From Diphasiastrum complanatum (taxonomy: Eukaryota > Streptophyta > Lycopodiopsida > Lycopodiales > Lycopodiaceae), in assembly GCA_029204225.1 (NCBI GenBank), contig CM055111.1:4043744-4107743 (forward strand): a stretch of 64,000 nucleotides of DNA, read 5' to 3'. The translations under genes were made by a program, and so were the position numbers. The first letter of the stretch is position 1; each line of letters starts with the position of its first letter. Below, in pieces: positions 1-10,065 of the stretch. Below the pieces are notes generated by a model. That model did no database searches and had not been told where the DNA came from. It was given only the letters and a program-made list of their open reading frames with translations.

Positions 1-59
1 AAGACTCGTACCTTCTAAATAGAAAAATAGAGATGGAGTAGCAGAAAGCTCTTTTCCCA

Positions 60-225
60 TGCACACACAATTCTAGGGTTTATTTTCTCAGGGATTTTTT
101 TCTGTCATGATATTCAGAGCAGAAACTCCTTTAATATTCACACACAATTCTAGGGTTTGTTTTCACATGGATCTTTTTTTATCATAATATCCAGAACGAA
201 AATGTCGAATGACCTTGCTAAAGAG
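60..225. repeat. 77-bp tandem duplication
   Basis: The motif ttctagggttt recurs at 71 and 148 with similar flanks (cacacaa before, tttctgtcat / tttttatcat after), giving a direct duplication with a period of about 77 bp. It overlaps the 3' end of the dioxygenase relic. Confidence 0.6.
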
Positions 226-960
226 GTGTTCCTTAAAAAGAGGAGAATTATTTTTGGTGAGTTTTGCAATGGGACCGGTTTTATGTTCCATTGACGGAAA
301 ATAAAATGTTGGAATAGAAATGTAAGCATTACCTCCAATCCTCCTAATGGCACAATGAGCCACACTCTTGTATATACCTTTGCTTAGGACCTGTAAGAAC
401 AAATCTGAGTTTCATAGACAATACATCCATTAATCTAATAAACAGTAAAGGCAGCTTCTCTTTAGACATCGACTCAATCTAACCGAGTCTGATGATCACC
501 TTCTATTAATCCTTTTAAAAGAAAATATTCAAAGCCTTAGATGAGTTTTTGAGTTATGATCTTAAAACCAGCACATCTGTTACAATGTTATAGGTGTGGT
601 TGGGTTGCTTTAGTTTGTTGCATATCTCTAATTCGTCACCCACATTGATAACAAATGCCAAGGGCTTGAAGTCAAACCAATTCCATTCAAGAAAACTTGT
701 AAGCCACCAACCTCATCTTGCAAGAGCACTCTCAATTCCCAAGGATCTGAATGAGAGTTGACGTGAAATGAGTTCCAGATTGGAACAAAGTGGATAGTAG
801 TTTATTAGAAAAGTTTGCATGAATTCGTCTCCGAGACACTTTTCCAAATTCTTGGAGATAAGATTCAAACCTTCCGACATAAATGCCATAAGAAGCTTAT
901 CCAATTTCCTTACTTCCCCACTATAATCCATCGTTGCATTCACTTCATCTCAACTTTGCA
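163..960 (-). pseudogene. 2-oxoglutarate/Fe(II) dioxygenase pseudogene (partial)
   Basis: Minus-strand segments match the C-terminal half of plant 2OG-Fe(II) oxygenases (flavonoid/gibberellin oxidase type, which oxidise small molecules in the cytosol). Reading 5' to 3': a helical stretch with EVRKLDKLL and INYYPLCSN (943-770), then the HxD iron-ligand motif as HSDPWELRVLLQDEVGGLQV (about 760-690), then a piece with VINVGDELE (about 660-625), then a last exon with GIYKSVAHC and ISIPTFYFPS (about 390-250). The pieces lie in different frames: at least one shift separates the NYYP and HSD segments, and another lies near 680. The expected donor after GDELE reads atatgc instead of gtatgc, and the Arg of the family RxS motif is missing. 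No intact N-terminus is seen. Family assignment is strong; subfamily is open. Confidence 0.8.
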
Positions 961-2183
961 CAACATGCAAAATTTTCAACATAGATTCCAAAAAAAGATA
1001 TAAAATTTTTGGATACCAAACTTGAATAAACCAAAACTCTTTCTTTGGTTGCTCTTGGCTTTTGTGTTCCTCACACAAATCTCATTATAGATTTGTATTC
1101 AGTTGATCTAAAACCCTGGGCAAATGTGATCCCAACCTTTTGTTTTAAGAGTCTCAAATTGTAAAACCCCTAATTTTAAAAAAAATTGGTGGTACTAATA
1201 CGAGGAGCATACATTTTTAAAAAAAAATTAGTTGTAATGTCCATTTCTCAAAACAATCAATTCTAAGTATTAATAAAATTACATCATAATTAGTCATAAA
1301 TAAGTGAAATATGTGTATTTTAAAAAAAAAATCAACAAACAAATTAATTTTAGAATTTTTAAACTGTTCAAATCACTTAAAATTTTAAATGTTTTTTCAA
1401 AACTTAAACTTTCAAAGTATGAAATTTGAAATTATTCTAAAATAATAATAATCAATAGTTCATATTTGGAATTTTGCAATAGAGACAAATTTGGAAGTGA
1501 AAAAAAAATTAATAACATATATTTTTACATATTTGTAAATTATAACAAAATGTAACTTTCTTAATTTTTAAATAATTTTAATAAATGATATTCAATATTG
1601 TGGCAAATTTTTAAACAATTTTCAACTTTTTGAAAAAATGGGTGTCTATGTCATTTCTTCTTCTTTTTTGGTCATTGTGTTCTATCCATACATATGCACA
1701 CACCAAAGATGAAATGGTCCATACATATCCATACACGTCCATACATGTCAGAGTTGTTCACCATGCCTAGAAATATATATTCTCTTTAGAACTTCTCAAT
1801 GAAATACCAAACAACAACCAGTGCATAAAAGAAAAGAAATTGTATTATTATGGGATCGTTGTTAGGAAAGTCATTGCTAACTGATACTAGCCTCTACCTT
1901 ACCTTCTTATCAGATTTATTCTCACATTCAGTCCAAAATTAAGGCCCTCCTTTCCATAAACAATTGAACAAACGATAACATAGTAGTATTTTGCGACATA
2001 CTAAATAAATGCATGAAGAATAATTCAATACAATGATTTTTGCAACTCACATCATTTATGAAGCAATTGTGGTCTGATGTATTTGTTAGCTTGATATGCA
2101 CAAGATATAGCAATCTGATGTATTTATTGTCTTTGTATTTGAATGGCCTGCATACCATTTCGCTTGGGGTAATAAGCGTATGA
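961..2183. other. AT-rich spacer without recognised gene
   Basis: Strongly AT-rich, with runs of A and T (1170-1660) and a short ccatacat-type repeat near 1710-1750. Minus-strand words near 1020-1130 could be decayed upstream dioxygenase coding sequence, but I cannot align them confidently. Nothing else is supported. Confidence 0.5.
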
Positions 2184-2188
2184 GATAC

Positions 2189-2890
2189 TGTGAAAGTACT
2201 GTACTTTAGGACCATAAATGGATCTACAAAAGATCCACAAGAGTGATTGGATGCTTGCTTAACAATCTATCAAAAAACTAGACACAAAAAAGTTCATCTA
2301 GATTGGCAATTTGACAAACAACAAGCATTAACAATCAAAAGACTTGATCAACATTGAAATCCGAGCCCACCCGTGTGTACTACAGGCTGTAGTACGGCCT
2401 TCAACCTGAGAAACAAGTAGAAATTGATCTGGTTTCATTTGGATCACAAAAACCCAATGTACATAGTGAACTAGCTTGAGATTGCCAATGAGCTCCAAAA
2501 ATTTTCTATCTTCTCACTATGGAGAGAGGGAATACATAGCAAATTCGACTTCCTTCTTGAAGTTAGGTGGATTTCCAGCATGTAATAAGGAAATTAACTC
2601 ACTCTCCTTGACCTAAAATGAAACCCTAGTCTATTTCCTAGAGTCATGCTTGGTAGATAGCTAGTTGGTCAAATTTTCACCTTAAATCTAGGATTTAGGT
2701 CCTATAAAGTAGTGATGACCGCCAAATAGACATGACCAGCTCTTTTGACTTGACCTAACTTATATTAGGAGTGGGTTGCCACGTGGCATCTTGGCCTTAC
2801 ATGTGTGGAACCCAATTATACAAAATATTTACAATGTTCTACATGGTCTTTGATCAAGCTAGATTTGCCAATTTTTGGCAATTCTTCACA
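2189..2890 (-). repeat. 3' LTR of copia family A
   Basis: Starts tgtgaaagtac and ends attcttcaca in + orientation. It is a direct repeat of 6041-6742 of the same length, preceded by TSD copy gatac. Confidence 0.95.
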
Positions 2891-3071
2891 CTCCTCAAAT
2901 TTAGCTTGATCTATTTACAACTCTCTTGATAGATGAATGGGAGCTTTTAGAAGTCTCTAAAAAATCCAGTTACAAACAAGGAACTTTTGAGACTCCAATA
3001 GAGAATGATGTCCATGAAGGATCTTTCACCACCTCTTAGAGGATCCCTTACAAGATGTTCCATAAATGTGT

Positions 3072-3860
3072 CTATATACACGTATATACATCATGCCAAG
3101 CCATGGATTCCAAGGCATTTTGTGCTCTTGAAGATACATCAATTAAAATTTTAAGTGCATAAATAATGTTGCCAAAGACAACTTGCCTTGCTTGATCCAT
3201 ATGATTGAGCCTTGATGGCTCCATCTTGATACTCAAGGTTCTTCTTGCAGTCCTTGGGTCTTGAGCTTGCTCCTCCACTTGACTTGATTCCAAAAAATCA
3301 ATGAATTGAATAAGGTATTGATCCAAAGGTGCTTCTTCAAGATTACAGATCTTCCACTCTTGAAATATCACATTCTCACCATTGACAAATTCTTTGGTTG
3401 AAAACAAGTAGATTCTACAATCTCTAGTTGAAGAGCAAAACACTACCATTATTCCTATCATTGAAATATGATAATCTTTGGTCCTTACATTGGAATGATC
3501 ATGCACAAATCATGTGGAAACAAAGATTTCCAAAGCAAATGATATTTCATCTTTTATGACTCTATTCAAACTATTACAAAAGTAGCTATCCAATGAAATT
3601 GCTTTATCAACAACAAATGTAGATTTCAAAGCATCCCATTTCATTGTCTTGTCATACAAAGTAATAAACACCATGAATCTTAAAGGTAAGAAACAAGTCA
3701 CCTCATGTCTACTAATACTTTCCAAAAAGTATTCAAAGATAGTAGACTCTCCAATGCTCACCACCGTTGCAAGATGCACACTTGAATGGATAATTTGCAT
3801 GCAATTTGATGACTCGGCCATTGTCATTGAGAACTCCCTTGGAACTCTCATGCTTTGAGG
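3072..3860 (-). pseudogene. Non-canonical C-terminal tail of copia family A
   Basis: This stretch follows the gag-protease-gag_pre-integrase part in place of integrase and RT. It reads as coding over about 260 codons, apart from one TGA near 3507. A second copy at 26583-26830 has TGC at that position, so the ancestral frame was open across it. Landmarks: FMVFITLYDKTMKW, ISLDSYFCNSLNRVI, VHDHSNVR, GIMVVFCSSTRDCRIYLFS. I do not recognise a named domain. The order of motifs resembles the tail of the copia element at 51082-52343. It could be a decayed RT region kept in frame, or captured sequence. Confidence 0.55.
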
Positions 3861-5241
3861 CTGATCCTCAAGATCTTCCTCCTTTTGATGCTCCTCCTCA
3901 ATGCAAGCAAGATCACACTTTTCCAAGATCTCCTCTTGACTGATCTCCTCCTTCGCCAAGCTCATTCTTTCAAAAGCAACACTAGCTTCCAACTTAAACA
4001 ATCTTCCATGTTTAAATCCCTTTGCAATGCAAACATCATTCTTCAAAATGAAGCAAACACCATGCTTAAAGTGGACATCCAAACCACTCTCTAAGAGTAG
4101 ACCAACACTAAGCATATTCTTGGTGATTGATGGTACATAAAGGACATTTTCTAGATCCATGCATTTTGAGGATTCTAGACACAAAGAGATGGTACCAACA
4201 CCATCTATCCTACACTCTTCATCATTTGCAGTAAAGACAAACTTATTAGCAGCATTGAAAGAGTGTAAGGTTGATAAAAAAATCCTTTTCACAAGACATG
4301 TGGGAGCTAGCCCCACTGTCGATCCACCAATTGTCTCTTGAATTGCTATTGCTTGTTGGTGAGGATGTAGATGCCATAAAAAATACATCTACTTCATCCT
4401 CCTCCTCCTCCTTTGCAAGGTTTCCTTGTTTGTCCTCCTCCACTTGTGCTCTTAGCCTCTTGTAGCATTCAGATGCATAATGCCTCTTCTTTCCACAAAA
4501 GAAGCATTTCAGCTTTGACTTGTCCTTTGAACTTAATGCATCATCCTCTTCTTTGGCCTCCTTTGGATGCTTCTTCTTTCCATTGGTCTTCTTTTTGCCC
4601 TTGAATGAGAAATTGGATTTCTCATCACTATCTTGCAAAGACAAGGAACTCATCCTAGATTTTGCATGGAGCATCCTACACTCTTTAGCCACTAATACAC
4701 TGTGAAGTTTTTCTATAGTTGGCAAAATGTCTTGGATGGCAAAAATTTGGACCAAATTTGCAAAGTCATTTCCTAGACCATTAAGAACAATTTGTACAAG
4801 CTCTCCATTATGAATCTTCTCTCCAATGGAAGCCAACTCCCTATTTAGAGACTTGATTCTGAGTACATCATCATGTGCACTCTCCTCACTTCTCTTCATG
4901 CTTTGCAAAATCTGATTTCTAAGCATGAGTACTCTTGAAGTGTTACTAGATTCATAGATTGATTTTAAAGACTCCCAAGCCTCTTTAGCACTAGTACAAG
5001 CTAATTCTTCTCTCAACAAATCATTGCTCACATTCATCTTCACACAATGAAGTGCAAGCCTAGATCTCTTCTTGTATCTAGCTAACTCATGTGCATCTAG
5101 AGGTACATCTTCATCTTCAATCAAGAACTCATAAAGGTCTTGGAGCACAAAGAGTGACTCCATCCTAACCTTCCAAATAGCATAATTTGTAGAATTCAAT
5201 CTCTCACTAGTTTCTAGAAGGTATGCTGCAGCAGATCCCAT
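3861..5241 (-). pseudogene. Copia gag-protease (family A), frameshifted
   Basis: The likely start is the Met of MGSAAAYLLETSE at about 5241, matching the start of sister elements. Domain order: UBN2-type gag (NYAIWKVRMESL onward), a CCHC zinc knuckle CFFCGKKRHYASEC (CX2CX4HX4C) that binds template RNA, the aspartic protease motif WWIDSGASSHMS near 4290, then the protease/gag_pre-integrase segment ending near LEDQPQ. A one-base insertion in an A run near 4280 (the fragment copy at 26583-27455 lacks it) splits protease into two frames, so the polyprotein is interrupted. The integrase HHCC motif and catalytic D,D,E are absent. Confidence 0.88.
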
Positions 5242-6027
5242 CTTAATAGTGACTTCTACAAACAAGAAATAGATTTGATTGACTTGAAACTCACAAAGGT
5301 CTCACACTTGCAGTGTTTCACTCAAATTTGATTTCTAATCCAACAAATGGACTTATAATCATAGTTCTATCACTCCCTCACAAAGCTGGAATGAAGATAA
5401 GATGAAGTGAAAACTACTTTCAAACAAATCTTGCCAAGAAATGGATTTGATTGTCTCTAGAAACTCACTAAGGTCTCTCTCTTGTAGTTTTTCATTCAAA
5501 TTAGATTTCTAATCCAACAAATGGACTTATAATCTCAGTTCTAGCACTCCGTCACAAAGTTGGAATGAACATAAGATGATGTGAAATCTACTTACAATCA
5601 AATATTGCCAATTTTGGCTATTTTTGGAGAAAAAAATGACTTAATCTCTTTCTTCCTTCTTGGTGTACTTTCAAGACCTATTTTTAACCTTAATAGGACT
5701 TGAACTCAGCCTAGATTAATTAGATTCCATGAAACAAATTCAAATCTAATCAATGGCAAATGATCTTGGTAGATTATCCTAGGATCTCCACAAAAAATTA
5801 CACCAACAGCTCACAAATTGAATTTTTTTGGATCAAATGAATACCATGCATTAAATGCAGGTTCAGAGGTGCCCACACATGTGGACAGTACGGACCCCTA
5901 CCAAGTTTGGGATCAAATCTCCTCACCAAAATCAAGATTCTAGCTTGCCCTCTCAATACTAGTTTTTAGCACCAAAACTTGCTAAAAATGGATTTGCATT
6001 AGATCAATGGCTTATGCTCTTGTACTT
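5242..6027 (-). other. 5' leader of copia family A
   Basis: Untranslated leader between PBS and gag. It holds a direct duplication of about 120 bp: the words ctcacaaaggtctc...ttgatttctaatccaacaaatggacttataatc occur near 5291 and again near 5467. The same duplicated leader is present at 16740-17100. Confidence 0.75.
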
Positions 6028-6040
6028 GGCTCTGATACCA
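6028..6040 (-). promoter_or_regulatory. Primer binding site (tRNA-Met type)
   Basis: ggctctgatacca, the reverse complement of tggtatcagagcc, directly abuts the 5' LTR. This is the usual plant copia PBS. Confidence 0.92.
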
Positions 6041-6742
6041 TGTGAAAGTACTGTACTTTAGGACCATAAATGGATCTACAAAAGATCCACAAGAGTGATT
6101 GGATGCTTGCTTAACAATTTATCAAAAAACCAGACACAAAAAAGTTGATCTAGATTGGCAATTTGACAAACAACAAGCGTTAACAATCAAAAGACTTGAT
6201 AAACATTGAAATTCGAGCCCACACGTGTGTACTACAGGCTGTAGTACGGCCTTCAACCTGAGAAACAAGTAGAAATTGATTTGGTTTCATTTGGATCACA
6301 GAAACTCAATGTACATAGTGAACTAGCTTGAGATTGCCAATGAGCTCCAAAAATTTTCAATCTTCTCACTATGGAGAGAGGGAATACATAGCAAATTCGA
6401 CTTCCTTCTTGAAGTTAGGTGGATTTCCAGCATGTAATAAGGAAGTTAACTCACTCTCCTTGACCTAAAATGAAACCCTAGTCTATTTCCTAGAGTCATG
6501 CTTGGTAGATAGCTAGTTGGTCAAATTTTCACCTTAAATCTAGGATTTAGGTCCTATAAAGTAGGGATGACCACCAAATAGACATGACCAACTCTTTTGA
6601 CTTGACCTAACCTACATTAGGAGTGGGTTGCCACGTGGCATCTTGGCCTTACATATGTGGAACCCAATTATACACAATATTTACAATGTTCTACATGGTC
6701 TTTGATCAAGCTAGATTTGCCAATTTTTGGCAATTCTTCACA
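6041..6742 (-). repeat. 5' LTR of copia family A
   Basis: 702 bp, tgtgaaagta ... attcttcaca, followed by TSD copy gatac at 6743-6747. Confidence 0.95.
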
Positions 6743-6929
6743 GATACATGAGGTCGAAATAACGTTCTCAGCTGGGTTCATGTAGGCCAATCTTAATACT
6801 TGAGTTACAAACACAATGACAAGTAGACTCCATCGCTGCAAAGAGCCAACGACGTAAGGGTGTCGTTTGTAGAGGCTCGAGGGTTGTCAAAATCAATGAT
6901 AAAATATTTTCATCTTTGCCTTTAACCAT

Positions 6930-7370
6930 CATGTCGCATCTTTGGGGGGTAGTGTTGCATCTTTTAGAGGGCAGTGTCGCATTTTTGGAGGGCAGTGCTG
7001 CATCTTTGGAGGGCAGTGTCACATTTTTCGGGACTGGGAGAGGAGTGTCGCATCTTTTGGAGGGCAGTGTCGCATCTTCGGATGGCAGTGACGAATCTTT
7101 TGGAGGGCATTGTCGCATCTTTGGAGGGCAATGTCGCATCTTTTGGATGGTAGTGTTGCATTTTTGGAGGGCAGTTTCACATCTTTGGAGGGCAGTATCG
7201 CATTTTTCGGGAATGGGAGGGGAGTGTCGCATCTTTTGGAGGGCAGTGTCACATGTTTGGAGGGCAGTGTCACATCTTTTGGAGGGCAGTGTAGCATTTT
7301 TGGAGGGCAGTGTCACATTTTTTGGGACTGGGAGGGGAGTGTCGCATCTTTTGGAGAGCACTGTCCAAAG
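6930..7370. repeat. GC-containing minisatellite, about 23-bp unit
   Basis: About eighteen degenerate copies of a unit like ggagggcagtgtcgcatcttt, some replaced by a longer gggactgggaggggagtgtcgcat variant. Both strands stay open only because of the repeat, so the apparent proteins here are not genes. The array lies just upstream of a Helitron-like 3' end. Confidence 0.9.
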
Positions 7371-7400
7371 AATGCGACACCCCCCTCCCAGTCCCAAAAA
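7320..7400. repeat. Inverted repeat at the end of the minisatellite
   Basis: gggactgggaggggagtgtcgcat (7323-7347) is followed by its near-perfect complement atgcgacacccccctcccagtccc (7372-7395), so the last unit is flipped and can form a long hairpin. Confidence 0.85.
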
Positions 7401-7497
7401 ATGCAACACTGCCTGTCAACGAGGAGACACTAAATTTTCAAATCATCGAAATCTCCCGTCAACGAGATACTCAATTTTCAAATCATCGGCCGCCATT

Positions 7498-7525
7498 GCC
7501 CGTCAATGACGGGCACTTTTTACTA

Positions 7526-7526
<1 letters not shown>
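7498..7526 (+). mobile_element. Helitron-like 3' terminus
   Basis: A perfect 7-bp stem gcccgtc/gacgggc with loop aat (7498-7514), then actttttactag (CTAG at 7523-7526), followed by T and a (TA)n tract. A short hairpin a few bases before CTRR and insertion next to T are the hallmarks of Helitron 3' ends. The same end occurs at 16006-16034. No matching 5' TC end or Rep/helicase gene was found. Confidence 0.6.
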
Positions 7527-7578
<52 letters not shown>

Positions 7579-8383
7579 AGATTTATAAATTTCTTGTTTT
7601 TCTCTGAAGGAAGAGAGAGGAGGAGGGAGTCCACCCGTCGTGGCGGGTGGGCTCCCTCTTCCTCTCTTTTCAGAGGAAAATATAAATTTTATATATTTAT
7701 AAATCATATATATATATATATATATGATTTGAAACTTGAGAAGACTGTAATTAAAAGCCTAAGAAAATTTACCATTTCTTAAGAGAAAGAAAATTTGAGA
7801 GAATCTGCAAATCAAGTTGTGATTCAGTTGAGTTTAAAAAGCCAAAAATTTCAAAGTACAATAATGTGAATAAGCTTGTGGGAGAGAGAGGGGGGGGGGG
7901 GGGGGGGGGGGGGGAGGGGCGCGTTACTCTACTTATGTGTTTTTTGGATTGTCAAAATCCAGAATTTCTTATGGAACAAAGAAAAAGAGAGAGGGGGGTG
8001 GGCTCCCTCCTCCCTCTCTCTTTGAAAGAAATCATAAATATATATGATCTGAGCCCTTCGAAAAATCCGTGTCTTTCAAAAAATCCAAGTCTTTCGAAAA
8101 ATCCGAGTCTTTTGAAAAGATCCTTGTCTTTTGAAAAATTTGAGTCACTAGAAAAATACGACTCTTGCAAAAAATTTGAGTCATCGGAAAAATTCGAATC
8201 ATTCAAGAATTTCGAGTCTTCACAAAACTCGAGTCTTTAAAAATTCGAGTCTTCGGAAAATTGAGTCTTCGGAAACTTCAAGTCTTCCGAAAATTTGATC
8301 GATTCATATACCGTTTTTTTAAAAAGAGAGAGGAGGGCACCCGCAGCGGGTGGGCTCCTTCCTCCCCCTCCCCTCTTTCAAAA

Positions 8384-8430
<47 letters not shown>

Positions 8431-8738
8431 TGAGAAGACTATGATTAAAAGTTTTGAAAAACTTGATCTAGTGAACTTGAAAAAAAAATGGGCCTAAGAA
8501 AATTTACCATTTCTTAAAGAGCAAAAAAATATGCAAATCAAGTTGCAATTCAGTTTGAGTTTAGAAAAACAAAATTTCAACGTACAATGTGAATAAGCTT
8601 TGTGGTGGGGGGAAAAGGGGGGGGGGGGGGTCTACTTATGTGTTCTTTGGATTGTCAAAATCCAAAAATGCTTATGGGACAAAGAAAAAGAGAGAGGGAG
8701 GGTGGAGTCCCTCCTCTCTCTCTCTTTAAAATAAATAA

Positions 8739-8773
<35 letters not shown>

Positions 8774-8780
8774 ATTTTGA
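7527..8780. repeat. Composite repeat: (TA)n, GA/CT hairpin and poly-G unit in tandem
   Basis: A unit of about 700 bp is present twice (about 7705-8040 and 8391-8735). Each contains a (TA)n tract, gatttgaaacttgagaagac-like text, aagaaaatttaccatttctta, a poly-G run (25 G at 7890-7914; 14 G at 8617-8630), ctacttatgtgtt, and an imperfect hairpin of gagagaggaggg / ccctcctctctc type around gggtgggctcc. Further hairpin copies lie at 7604-7672, 8322-8380 and 8815-8880. No protein gene is seen. Confidence 0.75.
8045..8300. repeat. Minisatellite of gaaaaatccgagtctt-type units
   Basis: About thirteen degenerate units of 17-18 bp containing cgaaaaat(c/t)cgagtct. A related array in reverse orientation lies at 14690-15015. 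Confidence 0.8.
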
Positions 8781-8844
8781 AATTTATATTTATTTTTTCA
8801 GTTTATAGAAACACAGAGGGAGGTAGGAGGGAGCCCACCACTGC

Positions 8845-9072
8845 GACGGGTGGGCTCCCTCCTCCCCTCCTCTTTCAAAAATTAAAATCTTTATCTATAT
8901 CTATATCCATATATATATTTAAACTTATGTACACTTTTGCACATATGTATGAATGCAAGACGGGTGGGCTCCCTCCTCCCCTCCTCTTTCAAAAATTAAA
9001 ATCTTTATCTATATCTATATCCATATATATATTTAAACTTATGTACACTTTTGCGCATATGTATGAATGCAC
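8845..9072. repeat. 114-bp tandem duplication
   Basis: Copies at 8845-8958 and 8959-9072 start gacgggtgggctccctcctc and end gtatgaatgca. They are identical by eye except cacatatg versus cgcatatg, so the duplication is recent. Confidence 0.93.
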
Positions 9073-9769
9073 CCATGCATATTGCTACTCTCACTCATGC
9101 ATGAACTTTTTTTAACTTAAAAAACATGCATAAGCTTTTTTTAAACTTAAAAACTTGGAGAAGAATATGCATGTATGGCCCATTCCCATGCATGCATATT
9201 CACCTCCCCCAAATCAAACATATCTTTCCCCCTCTCCTTCCCTCTCTCTTTGTCTCTCCCTCTCCAAGATCTATCTCTCCCTCCCAACTTCTCTCACCTC
9301 CATATCTCTCTCTCTCAAGCACCCTCTTTCTCCTTCCACTGTCATCTGAATGTGATATACTTTCACTGCTCTCAATGTGATATCACATTGAGGAACATCC
9401 AAATCTGTAACCTGACACTCTATACCTTCTTGGAGTGTCTTTTCCTGATTGTTCTCTATATTGAGCTCTTCTCCCCGCTCAACCTTCTCTCTCATCGCCC
9501 TTATGCATATTCGAACACGCTTGGCACCACTAAACTTATCTACTTGTGGATTCCTCCTCAGACTCAAAACAATTTCCGCAGGCTTGAACGACCAGCGCTT
9601 CAGATCTTACGGGCCATCCTCATCGTTGCGGGGAAGTTAGAACGAGATACAACTTCACAAAACCTGTGATGAGAGACTGATTGCTCTCCAGATAAATGCA
9701 AAAGGAAGATTTGGAGTTGAAACATAAATAGTGGAACGCCGTTACAAAGCAGATACAGATCTTTATGTT
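9073..9769. other. CT-rich spacer, no gene recognised
   Basis: 9200-9340 is pyrimidine-rich on the + strand. A minus reading at 9600-9340 (words FKPAEIVL, NPQVDKFSGAKRV) might be a decayed exon, but I cannot name it. Part of the glutaredoxin 3' flank lies at the right end. Confidence 0.4.
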
Positions 9770-10065
9770 CCTCATAGCCGCACACCTTGGCTGTAGAGCA
9801 CCAGCTTCCTTTAGCTGTGGTACGAGTCCCACTGATGTGAGCGATCATCAGTCGATCGAGGCTACCAGTAAGTTTTCCTCCAACATATATAGCACCTTCT
9901 CAATCTCTGGCCCCCCAGGCTTCGTGTCCAATTTGTAGACGGTCGGCGGATTGACTCCCAAGCTGAAGAACAAACGCTTCGCCACATGGCACATGCAGCA
10001 CGAGCTCATTGCAAAGACCACGAAAGGGTTTTCATCACTAATTTTTCTACCCTCTTCACAGGAGA
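9770..10065 (-). pseudogene. CC-type (class III) glutaredoxin pseudogene
   Basis: Minus-strand pieces spell a plant CC-type glutaredoxin (ROXY-like, a small thioredoxin-fold protein that works with TGA factors). The active site is SSCCMCHVAKRLFF (about 10004-9963), then GVNPPTVYKLDTKPGGPEIE (to about 9903), then VGGKLTGSLDRLMIAHISGT (about 9883-9830), and the C-terminal LVPQLKEAGAL (about 9827-9795). These blocks are in the family order but in different frames: shifts occur upstream of the active site (near 10035), near 9888 and near 9828. The gene is therefore dead. It lies about 1 kb from a second, divergently oriented glutaredoxin relic. Confidence 0.85.

Larger units (their letters stand above)
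2184..6747 (-). mobile_element. Ty1/copia retrotransposon, RT/IN-less, complete ends (family A)
   Basis: A 4.55-kb element in minus orientation. It has two 702-bp LTRs (2189-2890 and 6041-6742), each beginning TG and ending CA, and a 5-bp target site duplication gatac at 2184-2188 and 6743-6747. The primer binding site tggtatcagagcc abuts the right (5') LTR. A short purine tract (minus sense tttgaggag, + 2891-2902) abuts the left (3') LTR. The coding part holds gag and protease, then about 1 kb in which neither integrase nor a normal RT/RNase H is recognisable. By eye about twenty differences separate the LTRs, so the insertion is not very recent. The signals needed in cis are intact, so it would depend on enzymes from other copia elements. 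Confidence 0.93.

Noticed and set aside
6768-7509. Long overlapping ORFs on both strands
   Set aside because: They are produced by the 23-bp minisatellite, whose unit lacks stops in several frames. No protein signal.
8845-9072. CRISPR-like direct repeats
   Set aside because: Contiguous tandem duplication without spacers in a plant nuclear context. None of the tandem arrays has the repeat-spacer layout.
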